This document shows positions 15,725 through 24,500 of a stretch of 45,926 bases of DNA, piece after piece (the first letter of the stretch is position 1; each line of letters begins with the position of its first letter). Source of the DNA: UBA2219 sp964612075 (GTDB taxonomy: Bacteria; Desulfobacterota; Deferrimicrobia; Deferrimicrobiales; Deferrimicrobiaceae); the NCBI GenBank assembly GCA_964612075.1, contig CAZTFC010000018.1, positions 1 to 45,926 of the forward strand, in the 5' to 3' direction. Made by a program: the position numbers and the translations under genes. The notes beneath the pieces were generated by a model. That model did no database searches, was not told the DNA's origin, and was given only the letters and a program-made list of their open reading frames with translations.

Positions 15725-16069
15725 CTACCTCTTCCGGATCAGCGCCGCCTCGATCCGCTCCAGCGAGGTCCCGATGTTGACCTCCCGGGAATAGGTCTCG
15801 TACCCCTCGCTGCGCAGCTCCACCCGGTGGATCCCCGCGGAGACCTTCAGGTACCGCTCCTGGGTGAAGTCGGAGGCCTTCCCCTGCACCACCCCGTCGA
15901 GGAGCACTTCCGCCTCGGGGGGGTTCACGTTGAAGATCAGCCCGCCCACGTTCCCCACGCTGTAGACCTGGCTCTTGGGGTAGCAGCCCGGGAGGGCCGC
16001 GAAGGCCAGGAGCAGTGCGGCGGACAGCGCAAGGAACCAGGCGGCGTAACCGGTCCGTTTCGTCTTCAT
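15725..16069 (-). CDS. PEGA-domain lipoprotein
   Basis: This 114-residue lipoprotein has a hydrophobic signal segment and the lipobox LPGC with Cys29. The remaining 80 residues form one PEGA-like domain: NPPEAEVLLDGVVQG followed by YLKVSAGIHRVELRSEGYETYSREVNI. PEGA domains are short beta modules often found at the cell surface. Translation starts 10 bases after the CsgG-like gene, with GGGGGGACGAC before the ATG. Its place in a CsgG/GNA1162 operon suggests an accessory of the same outer-membrane assembly, where other genomes have a DUF4810 lipoprotein. That equivalence is inference. Confidence 0.82.
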   Translation of the reverse strand: MKTKRTGYAAWFLALSAALLLAFAALPGCYPKSQVYSVGNVGGLIFNVNPPEAEVLLDGVVQGKASDFTQERYLKVSAGIHRVELRSEGYETYSREVNIGTSLERIEAALIRKR

Positions 16070-16079
16070 GTCGTCCCCC

Positions 16080-17042
16080 CTATCTCGCCAGCCGGACGAT
16101 GTCGTTCACGGCGAACCCGCTGCCGCTCAGGACCTTGCCGATCGAGGCGTCCTCGCCGAAGAAATCGACGACCTCGATCTCTCCCTTCTTCGGGCCCGGC
16201 CTGCGGCCGAGCGGCATCTTCGTGTCGGGGTCGATCACCTCGCGCCCCTCGCCGTACACCGCGAGCCGGTCGCCCGCCACGAGTCCGGTCTTCTTGCCGG
16301 CGTTCACCGTGACCTCCCGGCCGTCCACCGCCGCGACCTTGCCGGACCACTCGATCATCGCCATCTTCTGGATGAGGTTGTCGATGAACTTGGAGACCGC
16401 CGCGCGGAACGCCTTCCCTTCCATCGTCTCGTCGTACCCGGTCTTCCCGCCGATCCCCAGCACCTGCGTGGAGGACGACTCGTGGACGCCGGTGCCGCTC
16501 TCCGCGAAGATGATCTGCCCCGTGTTGGCGTCGATCACCCGGACGTCGACGGTCGCCTCCGCGGTCTGCGTCTTGCTCGCGCCCACCAGGTAGGTGGCCG
16601 ACTTCTGCTTCACTCCGAACTGCGACACCACGCCCGTGACGATGGCGTTGACCCCCATCACCTCGCCGGACTTCGCCCCCGTCCCCGCCTTGATCATCCC
16701 GCTCCTGGCCAGGTCCTGCTCGTCCTGGAGAAGGTCGAGGTCCTGCCGGGTGATCATGATGAACTTGTCGGCGCGCGCCAGCTCGGTGGTGAGGATGTCC
16801 TGGGCGGCCCCGCCGAGGCGCCCCTTGCCGTAGGCGCTCTTATCCTTGAACCGGACGACGGCGACGCGCAGCTTCGGCCCCTGCGACATGATGGGCGCCG
16901 AGGGCTGCCCCTTCACGTTCCGCATCTCCGCGGCCGGGGTCGATTCCCGGGTGGACGGGCCCGTGACGGGCGGCGTCGTGGCGCAGCCGGCGGCCGCGGC
17001 GACCGCGAACAGGATCCCCGCGAACATAAGCTTCCTTCTCAT
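16080..17042 (-). CDS. CsgG/HfaB-family outer-membrane lipoprotein with FlgT-C-like tail
   Basis: CsgG-family lipoproteins form ring-shaped outer-membrane channels that export curli or holdfast components. This 320-residue member has a signal peptide with lipobox AAGC (Cys20). The CsgG domain follows: LRVAVVRFKDKS, LTTELARADKFIMITRQDLDLL, GVNAIVTGVVSQFG, ATVDVRVIDANTGQIIF. From about residue 235 there is an extra beta domain (GKVAAVDGREVTVNAGKKTGLVAGDRL, ending in VNDIVRLAR) resembling the C-terminal domain of FlgT. The ATG (17040-17042) has GGAAGGGAG upstream. No curli subunit gene is in the window, so the exported substrate is unknown. Confidence 0.86.
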   Translation of the reverse strand: MRRKLMFAGILFAVAAAAGCATTPPVTGPSTRESTPAAEMRNVKGQPSAPIMSQGPKLRVAVVRFKDKSAYGKGRLGGAAQDILTTELARADKFIMITRQDLDLLQDEQDLARSGMIKAGTGAKSGEVMGVNAIVTGVVSQFGVKQKSATYLVGASKTQTAEATVDVRVIDANTGQIIFAESGTGVHESSSTQVLGIGGKTGYDETMEGKAFRAAVSKFIDNLIQKMAMIEWSGKVAAVDGREVTVNAGKKTGLVAGDRLAVYGEGREVIDPDTKMPLGRRPGPKKGEIEVVDFFGEDASIGKVLSGSGFAVNDIVRLAR

Positions 17043-17071
17043 CGATTCGCTCCCTTCCTGCAAAAGATGTC

Positions 17072-17725
17072 TCATCTCGAGCCCTTTTCGAACAGCCCCC
17101 CCGGAACCTGCCTCGCGATGTTCCCCCCGACACGCTTCGCGATCGGGGTCAGCGGGTTGAGCAGGATGTTGCCCAGCCCGCGCACGAGGAGCTCGGCGCC
17201 CAGGCTGTTGCTTCCCCCGCGCACGACGTCCCGGGTGACCTGCCGGTCCTTCCCCTCCCACAGGAGAGTTCCGTCGCTGCCGTACAGCCTGAAGGAGGCC
17301 TCGACGGTCGCGCTGTTGTAGAAGCCGGTGGTCGTCTTGCCGAACTCCTGCACCTCGCCGTAGAAGACCCCCTCCACCCCGAGCGCCTTGCAGACGTCCT
17401 TCGGGGTGGTGGTCGGGAGCTGCCCCCCGTAGCTGATCCCCAGCGTCTCCCGCAGCGCCTGGTCGCTCTCGAGGAGCGGCAGGACGCCGTAGCCGCGCTC
17501 CGCCACCCCTTGCGCGAAGGCGTCGCGGATGATGTCGGACGCCGACAGGTCGTTGGTGAGGTTCTCCATGGGGGCGACCGCGACCTTCGGCCCTTCGAAC
17601 AGCGCCGGCTTCGGGTCGGGACGCACGTCCTTGCCCGCGCACCCGAGGACGGACAGGAGGGCGATCAGGACCGCTGCCGCGGTCATCGCCCGCCCCCGCC
17701 GCGCGACGATCGCCGCCCGGGTCAT
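17072..17725 (-). CDS. GNA1162/DUF799-like lipoprotein
   Basis: This 217-residue lipoprotein has lipobox VLGC (Cys29). The mature part VAVAPMENLTNDLSASDIIRDAFAQGVAERGYGVLP, with later GVEGVFYGEVQEFG and SFRLYGSDGTLLWEGK, matches the GNA1162/DUF799 family. Those proteins resemble TolB N-domains and are usually encoded beside CsgG homologues. The chosen ATG (17723-17725) overlaps the stop of the upstream GIY-YIG gene (ATGA). An in-frame ATG at 17749 would add eight residues. It ends 29 bases before the CsgG-like gene and probably acts with it at the outer membrane. Confidence 0.83.
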   Translation of the reverse strand: MTRAAIVARRGRAMTAAAVLIALLSVLGCAGKDVRPDPKPALFEGPKVAVAPMENLTNDLSASDIIRDAFAQGVAERGYGVLPLLESDQALRETLGISYGGQLPTTTPKDVCKALGVEGVFYGEVQEFGKTTTGFYNSATVEASFRLYGSDGTLLWEGKDRQVTRDVVRGGSNSLGAELLVRGLGNILLNPLTPIAKRVGGNIARQVPGGLFEKGSR

Positions 17726-18051
17726 CCCTTCTTTTGCCGACGGCCGCATTCTTTCCCTTCGACGGCCGGGAAGGGAGGTATCTTCATCTCCCCGCGCGTC
17801 CAGGAGAGCTTTTCCTCCCTGGAGAGTTTCTTGAGCGCGGCCTCCGCCCGGCAGGCATCGCCGCGGCTCCCGACCGGCTCGCGGCGCAGAAGCGCCTCCG
17901 GCGGGTTGGCCCGCGTGAACGCGGCCCCCTTCCCCTCCCGGTGCGCCTGGAACCTCGCCTCGGGGTCGGCCGCCGTGCCGGTGTAGATCCTCCCCCCGCG
18001 GCAGGCGATCATGTAGACCCACCACGTCCTTTTCCCGGCCCCTTCACGCAT
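17722..18051 (-). CDS. GIY-YIG nuclease-superfamily small protein (UPF0213-like)
   Basis: This 109-residue protein consists of one GIY-YIG domain: WWVYMIACRGGRIYTGTAADPEARFQAHREGKGAAFTRANPP. The catalytic-type elements are V-Y-M (for GIY), IYTG (for YIG), an Arg in the following helix and a downstream Glu (AEAALKKLSREEK). Stand-alone members of this UPF0213/YhbQ group have DNA-nuclease activity reported for some, but the function here is unknown. It is the first gene of the lipoprotein operon, downstream of a TATAAT box, and its stop overlaps the next start. The link to outer-membrane lipoproteins looks incidental. Confidence 0.82.
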   Translation of the reverse strand: MREGAGKRTWWVYMIACRGGRIYTGTAADPEARFQAHREGKGAAFTRANPPEALLRREPVGSRGDACRAEAALKKLSREEKLSWTRGEMKIPPFPAVEGKECGRRQKKG

Positions 18052-18078
18052 CCTTACGCCCGTCGCCTCCGCGCGGAA

Positions 18079-18084
18079 ATTATA
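18079..18084 (-). promoter_or_regulatory. -10 box TATAAT for the GIY-YIG/lipoprotein operon
   Basis: A perfect TATAAT on the minus strand with an extended -10 TG one base upstream (TGGTATAAT), about 28 bases before the GIY-YIG start codon. The -35 position is G-rich and does not match, which fits an extended -10 promoter. Confidence 0.55.
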
Positions 18085-18113
18085 CCACGGGGCCCGGGAT
18101 CCCCCAGCCGCCC

Positions 18114-18142
18114 TTGACGTTTCCCCGCCGCGGGTCTATCTT
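18114..18142 (+). promoter_or_regulatory. sigma-70-type promoter for fumarase
   Basis: A TTGACG -35 box (18114-18119), a 17-base spacer and a TATCTT -10 box (18137-18142) give a predicted start near 18149, about 38 bases before the fumarase ATG. It lies back to back with the minus-strand -10 box. Confidence 0.6.
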
Positions 18143-18186
18143 CCCTAAAATCACCCGGCGACTTCATCTTGCAAGGGAGCGGAATC

Positions 18187-19809
18187 ATGTCGGATTTCAT
18201 CTATCAGGAGCCGTTTCCCCTGGAGAGGGACACCACCCGGTACCGCCTGCTCACCAGGGAGTACGTAACCGTCGGGATGTTCGAGGGGAAAGAGGTCCTG
18301 AAGGTGGACCCGGAAGGGCTCGCGTTCCTCGCCCGGCAGGCGTTCCGCGACGTCTCCTTCCTGCTGCGCCCCTCCCACAACGAGAAGATGGCGGCGATCC
18401 TGTCCGACCCCGAGGCGTCCCCCAACGACCGGGGGGTCGCCCTGGCGTTCCTGCGAAACGCCGAGATCTCGGCGAATTTCGTCCTGCCGTTCTGCCAGGA
18501 CACGGGGACCGCGACGATCCTCGGGAAGAAGGGGCAGCAGGTCTGGACCGGCGGCCGCGACGAGGAGCAGCTCTCGAAGGGGGTGCACGCGGCCTACACG
18601 GAAGAGAACCTGCGCTACTCCCAGAACGCGCCGATCGACCTGTACGAAGAGGTCAACACGGGCTGCAACCTCCCCGCCCAGATCGACATCTACGCGACGC
18701 AGGGGATGGAGTACTCCTTCCTCTTCGTCGCCAAGGGGGGCGGCTCGGCGAACAAGATGTACCTCTACCAGGAGACGAAGGCGCTGCTCAATCCTGCGTC
18801 GCTCGAAACCTTCCTCGTCGAGAAGATGAAGACGCTGGGGACCGCCGCCTGCCCGCCGTATCACCTGGCGGCCGTCGTCGGGGGGACCTCCGCGGAATCC
18901 GTCATGAAGACGCTGAAGCTTTCGACCGCCGGCTACCTCGACCACCTGCCGACGAAGGGGAACGCCGGGGGGCGGGCGTTCCGCGACCTCGAGATGGAGG
19001 CGAAGCTGCAGGAGGCGTCGCGCCGGATCGGCTTCGGGGCCCAGTTCGGCGGGAAGCATTTCGCGCTCGACGTGCGGGTCGTCCGCCTGCCGCGCCACGG
19101 CGCCTCCTGCCCGGTGGGGCTGGGGGTCTCCTGCGCGGCGGACCGGAACGTGAAGGCGCGGATCGACCGGGAGGGGATCTGGCTCGAGGAGCTCGACCGC
19201 AACCCGGGGCGGCTCATCCCGGAAAAGTACCGCGGGAAGCACGAGCACGGGATCGTCAAGGTCGACCTGAACCGGCCGATGAAGGAGATCCTCGCGCAGC
19301 TCACGCAATACCCGGTGACCACGCAGCTCGCCCTCACCGGGACGATCGTCGTGGCGAGGGACATCGCCCATGCCCGGCTTAAAACCAGTCTCGACAGCGG
19401 CGGGGGGCTGCCGCAGTACCTGAAGGACCACCCGGTCATCTACGCGGGGCCGGCGAAGGTCCCCCCCGGCCTCCCGTCGGGCTCCTTCGGGCCCACCACC
19501 GCCGCCCGCATGGACCCGTACGTGGACCTGTTCCAGTCGCACGGCGCGTCGCTCGTCATGATCGCCAAGGGGAACCGCACCCAGGCGGTGACCGACGCCT
19601 GCAAAAAGCACGGCGGCTTCTACCTCGGCTCGATCGGCGGCCCCGCGGCGCTGCTGGCCCACGAGCACATCCGCAAGCTCGAGCCGCTCGAGTACCCCGA
19701 GCTGGGGATGGAAGCGATCTGGAAGATCGAGGTCGTCGACTTCCCTGCGTTCATCCTGGTGGACGACAAGGGGAACGACTTCTTCCGGCAGATCGCCTGC
19801 GGCGGCTGA
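18187..19809 (+). CDS. fumA: class I (iron-sulfur) fumarate hydratase
   Basis: It interconverts fumarate and malate in the TCA cycle using an oxygen-sensitive [4Fe-4S] cluster. The 540-residue protein is a fused two-domain class I enzyme like E. coli FumA/FumB (about 548). Candidate cluster cysteines sit in LPFCQDTGTATI (Cys103), NTGCNLP and GASCPVGLGVSC (308 and 316). The C-terminal beta domain has DSGGGLPQYLKDHPVIYAGPAK and GSFGPTTAARMD. I start at ATG 18187, preceded by AAGGGAGCGG; a TTG 18 bases earlier lacks this. It is monocistronic, with its own promoter and a strong hairpin behind it. Confidence 0.95.
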   Translation: MSDFIYQEPFPLERDTTRYRLLTREYVTVGMFEGKEVLKVDPEGLAFLARQAFRDVSFLLRPSHNEKMAAILSDPEASPNDRGVALAFLRNAEISANFVLPFCQDTGTATILGKKGQQVWTGGRDEEQLSKGVHAAYTEENLRYSQNAPIDLYEEVNTGCNLPAQIDIYATQGMEYSFLFVAKGGGSANKMYLYQETKALLNPASLETFLVEKMKTLGTAACPPYHLAAVVGGTSAESVMKTLKLSTAGYLDHLPTKGNAGGRAFRDLEMEAKLQEASRRIGFGAQFGGKHFALDVRVVRLPRHGASCPVGLGVSCAADRNVKARIDREGIWLEELDRNPGRLIPEKYRGKHEHGIVKVDLNRPMKEILAQLTQYPVTTQLALTGTIVVARDIAHARLKTSLDSGGGLPQYLKDHPVIYAGPAKVPPGLPSGSFGPTTAARMDPYVDLFQSHGASLVMIAKGNRTQAVTDACKKHGGFYLGSIGGPAALLAHEHIRKLEPLEYPELGMEAIWKIEVVDFPAFILVDDKGNDFFRQIACGG

Positions 19810-19816
19810 CGCCGGC

Positions 19817-19851
19817 GGGAAGGGGGGCCTCGAGAGACGGCCCCCCTTCCC
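19817..19851. terminator. hairpin between convergent fumarase and tautomerase genes
   Basis: Perfect 13-bp arms (19817-19829 and 19839-19851) with a 9-base loop, 8 bases after the fumarase stop and 2 bases from the tautomerase stop. There is no T-run. It probably terminates transcription from both sides. Confidence 0.7.
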
Positions 19852-19853
19852 GG

Positions 19854-20057
19854 TCACATCCCCCGCTTCCTGCGCGAGGTCACCGTCTCCCCCCCGATCC
19901 CCCAGTTATCGGTATCCACCTCGTCGATCACGACCACGGTGGTCTGCGGGTTCTTTCCGAGAACGTCGACGAGCAGCCGCGTCGCCCCCTTGATCAGCTC
20001 CGCCTTCTGCACGGCCGTCGCCCCCTCCCGCGTGATGCGAATGTTCACGTAAGGCAT
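19854..20057 (-). CDS. 4-oxalocrotonate tautomerase-family protein
   Basis: This is a small tautomerase-superfamily protein of 67 residues. The start MPYVNIRIT leaves Pro1 as the catalytic base after Met removal, and TTVVVIDEVDTDNWGIGG is the typical C-terminal half of the fold. Such proteins work as hexamers. No aromatic meta-cleavage genes are nearby, so the physiological substrate is unknown. I chose the ATG at 20055-20057 because it places proline second and has GAGGAGGTG upstream; an upstream in-frame ATG would bury the proline. It is divergent to the EamA gene with 38 bases between. Confidence 0.88.
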   Translation of the reverse strand: MPYVNIRITREGATAVQKAELIKGATRLLVDVLGKNPQTTVVVIDEVDTDNWGIGGETVTSRRKRGM

Positions 20058-20095
20058 TCGGGCGCACCTCCTCATGGAATGGTTACACTATACCG

Positions 20096-21055
20096 ATGCG
20101 AACCCCCGCCATCACCGCCCTGAAGCTGACGACCACGGCCTTCTTCTGGGGAGGCACCTTCGTGGCGGGGAAATGGGCGGTCCGGGAGGCGCCTCCCTTC
20201 TCCGTCGCGTTCCTGCGGTTCGCGGCGGCGGCGGCCGTCCTCTTCGCCGTCCTCGCGTGGAAGGCCGGGAGGGCGACGCCGCCCGCGCGGATCCCCTTTC
20301 CCCGGGGCGCCGCGCAGTGGGCCGGCCTCCTTTCCCTCGGGCTGACCGGGATGTTCCTGTACAACTTCTTCTTCCTGAAAGGGCTGTCGCTGACCACGGC
20401 GGCGAACGGCTCGCTCATCGTTTCCCTCAACCCGCTGATCACCGCCCTGCTGTCCGCCGCGCTGCTGAAGGAACGGATCCGGCCGGCCCGGTGGGTGGGG
20501 CTGCTCCTGGCCCTGGCCGGCGTGGGGGTGGTCGTCACCGACGGGGACCCGGCGTCGCTCCTGGCGCGCCCACCCAACCCCGGAGACCTCCTCCTGCTCG
20601 GCGCCCCGCTGATGTGGGCCTTCTACACCGTCATCGGGAAGAAGGTCCTGGAGCGCATGCCGCCGCTGGCGGCGACGGCGTACGCCGCCCTGTCCGGGAC
20701 GCTCCTGCTGCTGCCCGCCGCCGTCCTCGAAGGCCCGCTGGCCCGGACGTTATCGGACCTTTCGCCCTGGGGCTGGCTCTCCGTGCTCCAGCTCGCCCTT
20801 CTCGGGACGGTCGTCGGCTTCGTCTGGTGGTACGACGGCGTGGAGGAACTGGGCGCGGCCCGCGCCGCCGTCTTCGTCTACCTGGTGCCGCTCTTTGGTG
20901 TCCTGCTCGCCTGCCTCGTCCTGTCGGAGCCGGTCGGCGCGGCGAAGATCGCCGGTGGGCTGCTGATCGTCGGGGGGGTGTACGCCGGCACGCTCGCGGA
21001 GCCGGGAAACGCGTCGCGAGTCGCCCTGCGCGAACCCGGCCGCCCGCCTACCTGA
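20096..21055 (+). CDS. EamA/DMT-superfamily transporter
   Basis: This 319-residue inner-membrane protein has about ten hydrophobic helices in two EamA repeats. The first repeat starts at TTTAFFWGGTFVAGKWAVREAPPF and includes SLNPLITALLSAALLKERI. The second starts near GDLLLLGAPLMWAFYTVIGKKVLERMPP and ends with LVPLFGVLLACLVLSEPVG. Members export amino acids, sugars or other small metabolites; the substrate here cannot be assigned. There is no clear ribosome site before the ATG. Its 3' end overlaps the end of the convergent His-rich protein gene by 8 bases. Confidence 0.9.
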   Translation: MRTPAITALKLTTTAFFWGGTFVAGKWAVREAPPFSVAFLRFAAAAAVLFAVLAWKAGRATPPARIPFPRGAAQWAGLLSLGLTGMFLYNFFFLKGLSLTTAANGSLIVSLNPLITALLSAALLKERIRPARWVGLLLALAGVGVVVTDGDPASLLARPPNPGDLLLLGAPLMWAFYTVIGKKVLERMPPLAATAYAALSGTLLLLPAAVLEGPLARTLSDLSPWGWLSVLQLALLGTVVGFVWWYDGVEELGAARAAVFVYLVPLFGVLLACLVLSEPVGAAKIAGGLLIVGGVYAGTLAEPGNASRVALREPGRPPT

Positions 21056-21527
21056 CGGCGTACGTGAACGCGGCGCTCCCCTTCCCGCCGCCCGACTCGA
21101 CCTGCACCTCGATGCCGTATTTCCCCGGCTTCGGGAGGTTGACGTCCGCGCCGAAGTGCCCCTGCATGATCGTGAAGGGCGCCGCCGCCTTCGCCCTGTC
21201 CGGCCCGGTCACCGCGACGCTCCCCTTCCCCGCCGTCACCGGCGCCTTCGTCTTCGGATCGGAGAGCGCGACGGAGACGTGGTGCGTGTTCTTCGCCGCC
21301 CCGTACGCCCTCATGTCCATGACCCGGACCTCGCCCGCCCATGGGCCGATCTTCCCGGCGAAGACGACGTCGCCCATCCTCGCGGAATCGTGACCGGCCG
21401 CGGCCCCGTGCCCCGCGTCCTTCGCGCCGTGCATCCCGCCGTGCCCCGCGTCGGCGGCCGGCGCGGCCGCCGGCAGGGAAAAGACCGCCAGCGCCGCCGC
21501 CACGACGATGAATCGCCTCGTTTTCAT
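21048..21527 (-). CDS. His-rich periplasmic protein, FixH/YtkA-like, last gene of the Cus operon
   Basis: This 159-residue exported protein has a signal peptide ending near AAPAA. A His/Met-rich stretch follows (GHGGMHGAKDAGHGAAAGHD) that could bind Cu or another soft metal. The rest is a beta-sandwich-like domain (GPWAGEVRVMDM, THHVSVALSDPKTKAPV, GKYGIEVQVES) similar in layout to FixH/YtkA-type domains. The ATG overlaps the cusA stop by four bases, so it is translated with the pump. A periplasmic metal chaperone or carrier role is inferred from position and histidines. I know no exact named family. Confidence 0.75.
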   Translation of the reverse strand: MKTRRFIVVAAALAVFSLPAAAPAADAGHGGMHGAKDAGHGAAAGHDSARMGDVVFAGKIGPWAGEVRVMDMRAYGAAKNTHHVSVALSDPKTKAPVTAGKGSVAVTGPDRAKAAAPFTIMQGHFGADVNLPKPGKYGIEVQVESGGGKGSAAFTYAVR

Positions 21528-24500
21528 GGTTCCGTTCCTCCCCGCGTGGATTCGCCCTTCGAGAGCTCCCTCTCGCGCAGCCACAGGAAGATCACCGGCG
21601 TGATGATCAGCACGTGCAGCAGCGACGACACCATGCCGCCCAGCACGGGCGTGGCCAGCGGCTTCATGACTTCGGCCCCCGTGCGGGAGCTCCAGAAGAT
21701 CGGCAGCAGCCCCGCCACGACGGTGGACACCGTCATGACCTTCGGGCGCAGCCGCAGCAGCGCACCTTCCACGACCGCCTCGCGCAGGTTCTCCCGGGTC
21801 AGGCGGCCGTCCCTCCCCCGGACCCGTTCCACCGCCTCCTCGAGATAGATGACCATCACGACGCCGGTCTGCACCGCGGTGCCGAACAGGGCGATGAAAC
21901 CGACCCACACGGCGACGGAAAAGTTGTACCCCGTGGCGTAGAGGAGGAAGACGCCCCCCGTCAGCGCGAACGGCACCGCCAGGATCACGTGAAGCGCTTC
22001 CTTGACCGACCGGTAGACCATCACGAGCATCACGAAGATGATCAGGAGGACCAGCGGGAGCACGATCTGCAGCGTCTTCTTCGCCCGGATCTGGTTCTCG
22101 TACTGTCCCGACCACTCGAGGAAGTAGCCCTGCGGCAGTTCGAGGTTCCTCGCGAGGGTCACCTTGGCCTCGTCGACGAACCGTCCCATGTCCCTGCCGC
22201 GGACGTTCAGGAAGACGACGGAGCGCAGGAAGGAGTTCTCCGCGTTGATCATGGCGGGGCCGTCGGAAATCGAGATCCTCGCCACCTGCCCGAGGGTGAC
22301 CTGCCCCGGGGCCGACGCACCGCCCATCGGCGGCGCGCCGCCCCCGCCTCCCATGCCCCCTTCGCCCATCCCTCCCCTGGAAGCGGCCGCCGCGGAAACG
22401 GGAACCGTCGAGGAGGCTGACGCGACGGGCGCCCGCGGGATCGGGATCCGCCGGATCGCCTCGACGTCCTGCCGGTGCTCCCACAGGAACCGGACGCGCA
22501 CCGGGAAGCGCTGGCGCCCCTCGATCGTCCGGGTGACGGTTACGCCCCCGAGCGCCGTCTCCACGACATCGTTGATTTCATCGACGTTCAGGCCATACCG
22601 GGCCGCGGCCTCCCGGTCGGGCTCGATGTCGAGATACGTCCCGCCGAGGGTCCGGTCGGCGACGACGTCGACCGCTCCCGGCACGCCTTTAAGCACCTCG
22701 GCCGCCCGGATCGCCAGGTCGGAAAGCGCGCGAAGGTCGTCGCCGTAGATCTTCACGCCGAGATCGGTCCGCACGCCGGTGGAGAGCATGTTGATCCGGT
22801 TGATGATCGGCATCGTCCAGCCGTTGCCAACTCCGGGGATCTGCAGCTTCGCGTTCAGCTCGCCGATCAGCTTGTCCATGGTCATGCCGGGGCGCCACTT
22901 CTCCTGCGGCTTCAGGAGGATGATCGTCTCGAACATCGACACCGGAGAGGGATCGGTGGAGGTCTCCGCGCGCCCCACCTTCCCGAGGACGTAGGTGACC
23001 TCCGGCGTGTCCCGGATGATCCTGTCCTGCACGGTGACGAGCCGCTTGGCCTCGTTGATCGATATGTTGGGCAGCGTCACCGGCATGAAGAGGAGGCTCC
23101 CCTCGTTCAGCGGCGGCATGAACTCCTTGCCGATCCGGGTTGCCAGGAACGCGGCCGCGAGGAAAAGCGCCGCGGCGATGCCCACGGCCTTCTTCCGGTT
23201 GTCCAGCCCCCAGTCCAGCGCCGGCCTGTAGACCTTCATCAGGGCCTTCATCGCCCGGTTGTCCTCTTCCCGGTGGAGCTTCCCGCGGATGAGGAAGGAG
23301 CACAGCACCGGCACGAGCGTCACCGCGATGAGGGTGGAGCCGACCATCGCGAAAGTCTTCGTGAAGGCCAGCGGATGGAACATCTTCCCCTCCAGCCCCG
23401 TCAGGGCGAAGACGGGCACGAAGGCGAGGATGATGATCGCCATGGCGAAGAAGATCGGGCGGCCGACCAGGTGCGCGGCCTTCTCCGTGATCTCCACGAT
23501 GCGCTCCTCGTATCCCTCGCCGTGCCGCTCCGCGTGCCGGATCACGTTCTCCGTCATCACGATGCCCGCGTCGACGAGCACCCCGATGGCGATCGCGATG
23601 CCGCCCAGGCTCATGATGTTGGAGTTGATCCCCATGTAGTGCATGAAGATGAAGGAGACCAGGATCGCCAGCGGCAGCGGCGCCGTGACGATGAGGATGG
23701 AGCGGAAATGCCACAGGAACAGAACGTGGGCCAGCGTGACGAGGATCACCTCCTCGACGAGGGCGTCCTTCAGCGTGTCGATCGCGCGGTCGATCAGGTC
23801 ACTGCGGTCGTAGGCCGTCGCCACCGTCACCCCCGCGGGCAGCCCCGGCGACAGCTCCGCGAGCTTCGCCTTCACGCGGCCGATCACCTTCTTGGCGTTC
23901 TCGCCGTACCGCATGACGATGATGCCGCCGACGACCTCGCCTTCCCCGTTCTCCTCCAGCAGCCCGCGCCGGCTCGCTCCCCCCATCTGGACCACGCCCA
24001 GGTTCTTCACCCGGATCGGCGTCCCGGACAGCGAGGTCGCGACGACGATGTTCTCCACGTCCTCCCGGCCCCGCAGGTACCCGCGGCCGCGGACCTGGTA
24101 CTCCATCGCGTTGCTCTCCACCACGTTGCCGCCGACCTCCCGGTTGGAGCGGGCGACGGCGGCGTTCACGGCCCCGACCGGGACGCGGTACGCGAGCAGC
24201 TTCACCGGGTCGAGGTCGACCTGGTACTGCCTCTCGAAGCCGCCGATCGACGCCACCTCGGCGACCCCCGGCACCGCCTGCAGCGGGTAGCGCAGGTACC
24301 AGTCCTGGATCGCCCGCAGCTCGCCCAGGTCGTGCCGGTCGCTCTTCAAGGTGTACCAGTAGACGTGACCCACCCCCGTGCCGTCCGGGCCCAGGACCGG
24401 GACGACGCCCTTCGGCAGGCGGTCCCCGACCTGGTTCAGCCGCTCCAGCACCCGGCTGCGCGCCCAGTAGAGGTCCACCGAGTCCTCGAAGATGACGTAG

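Noticed and set aside
18052..18186. Riboswitch or small RNA in the spacer before fumarase
   Set aside because: The spacer is fully explained by back-to-back promoters, and I see no conserved aptamer-like structure.
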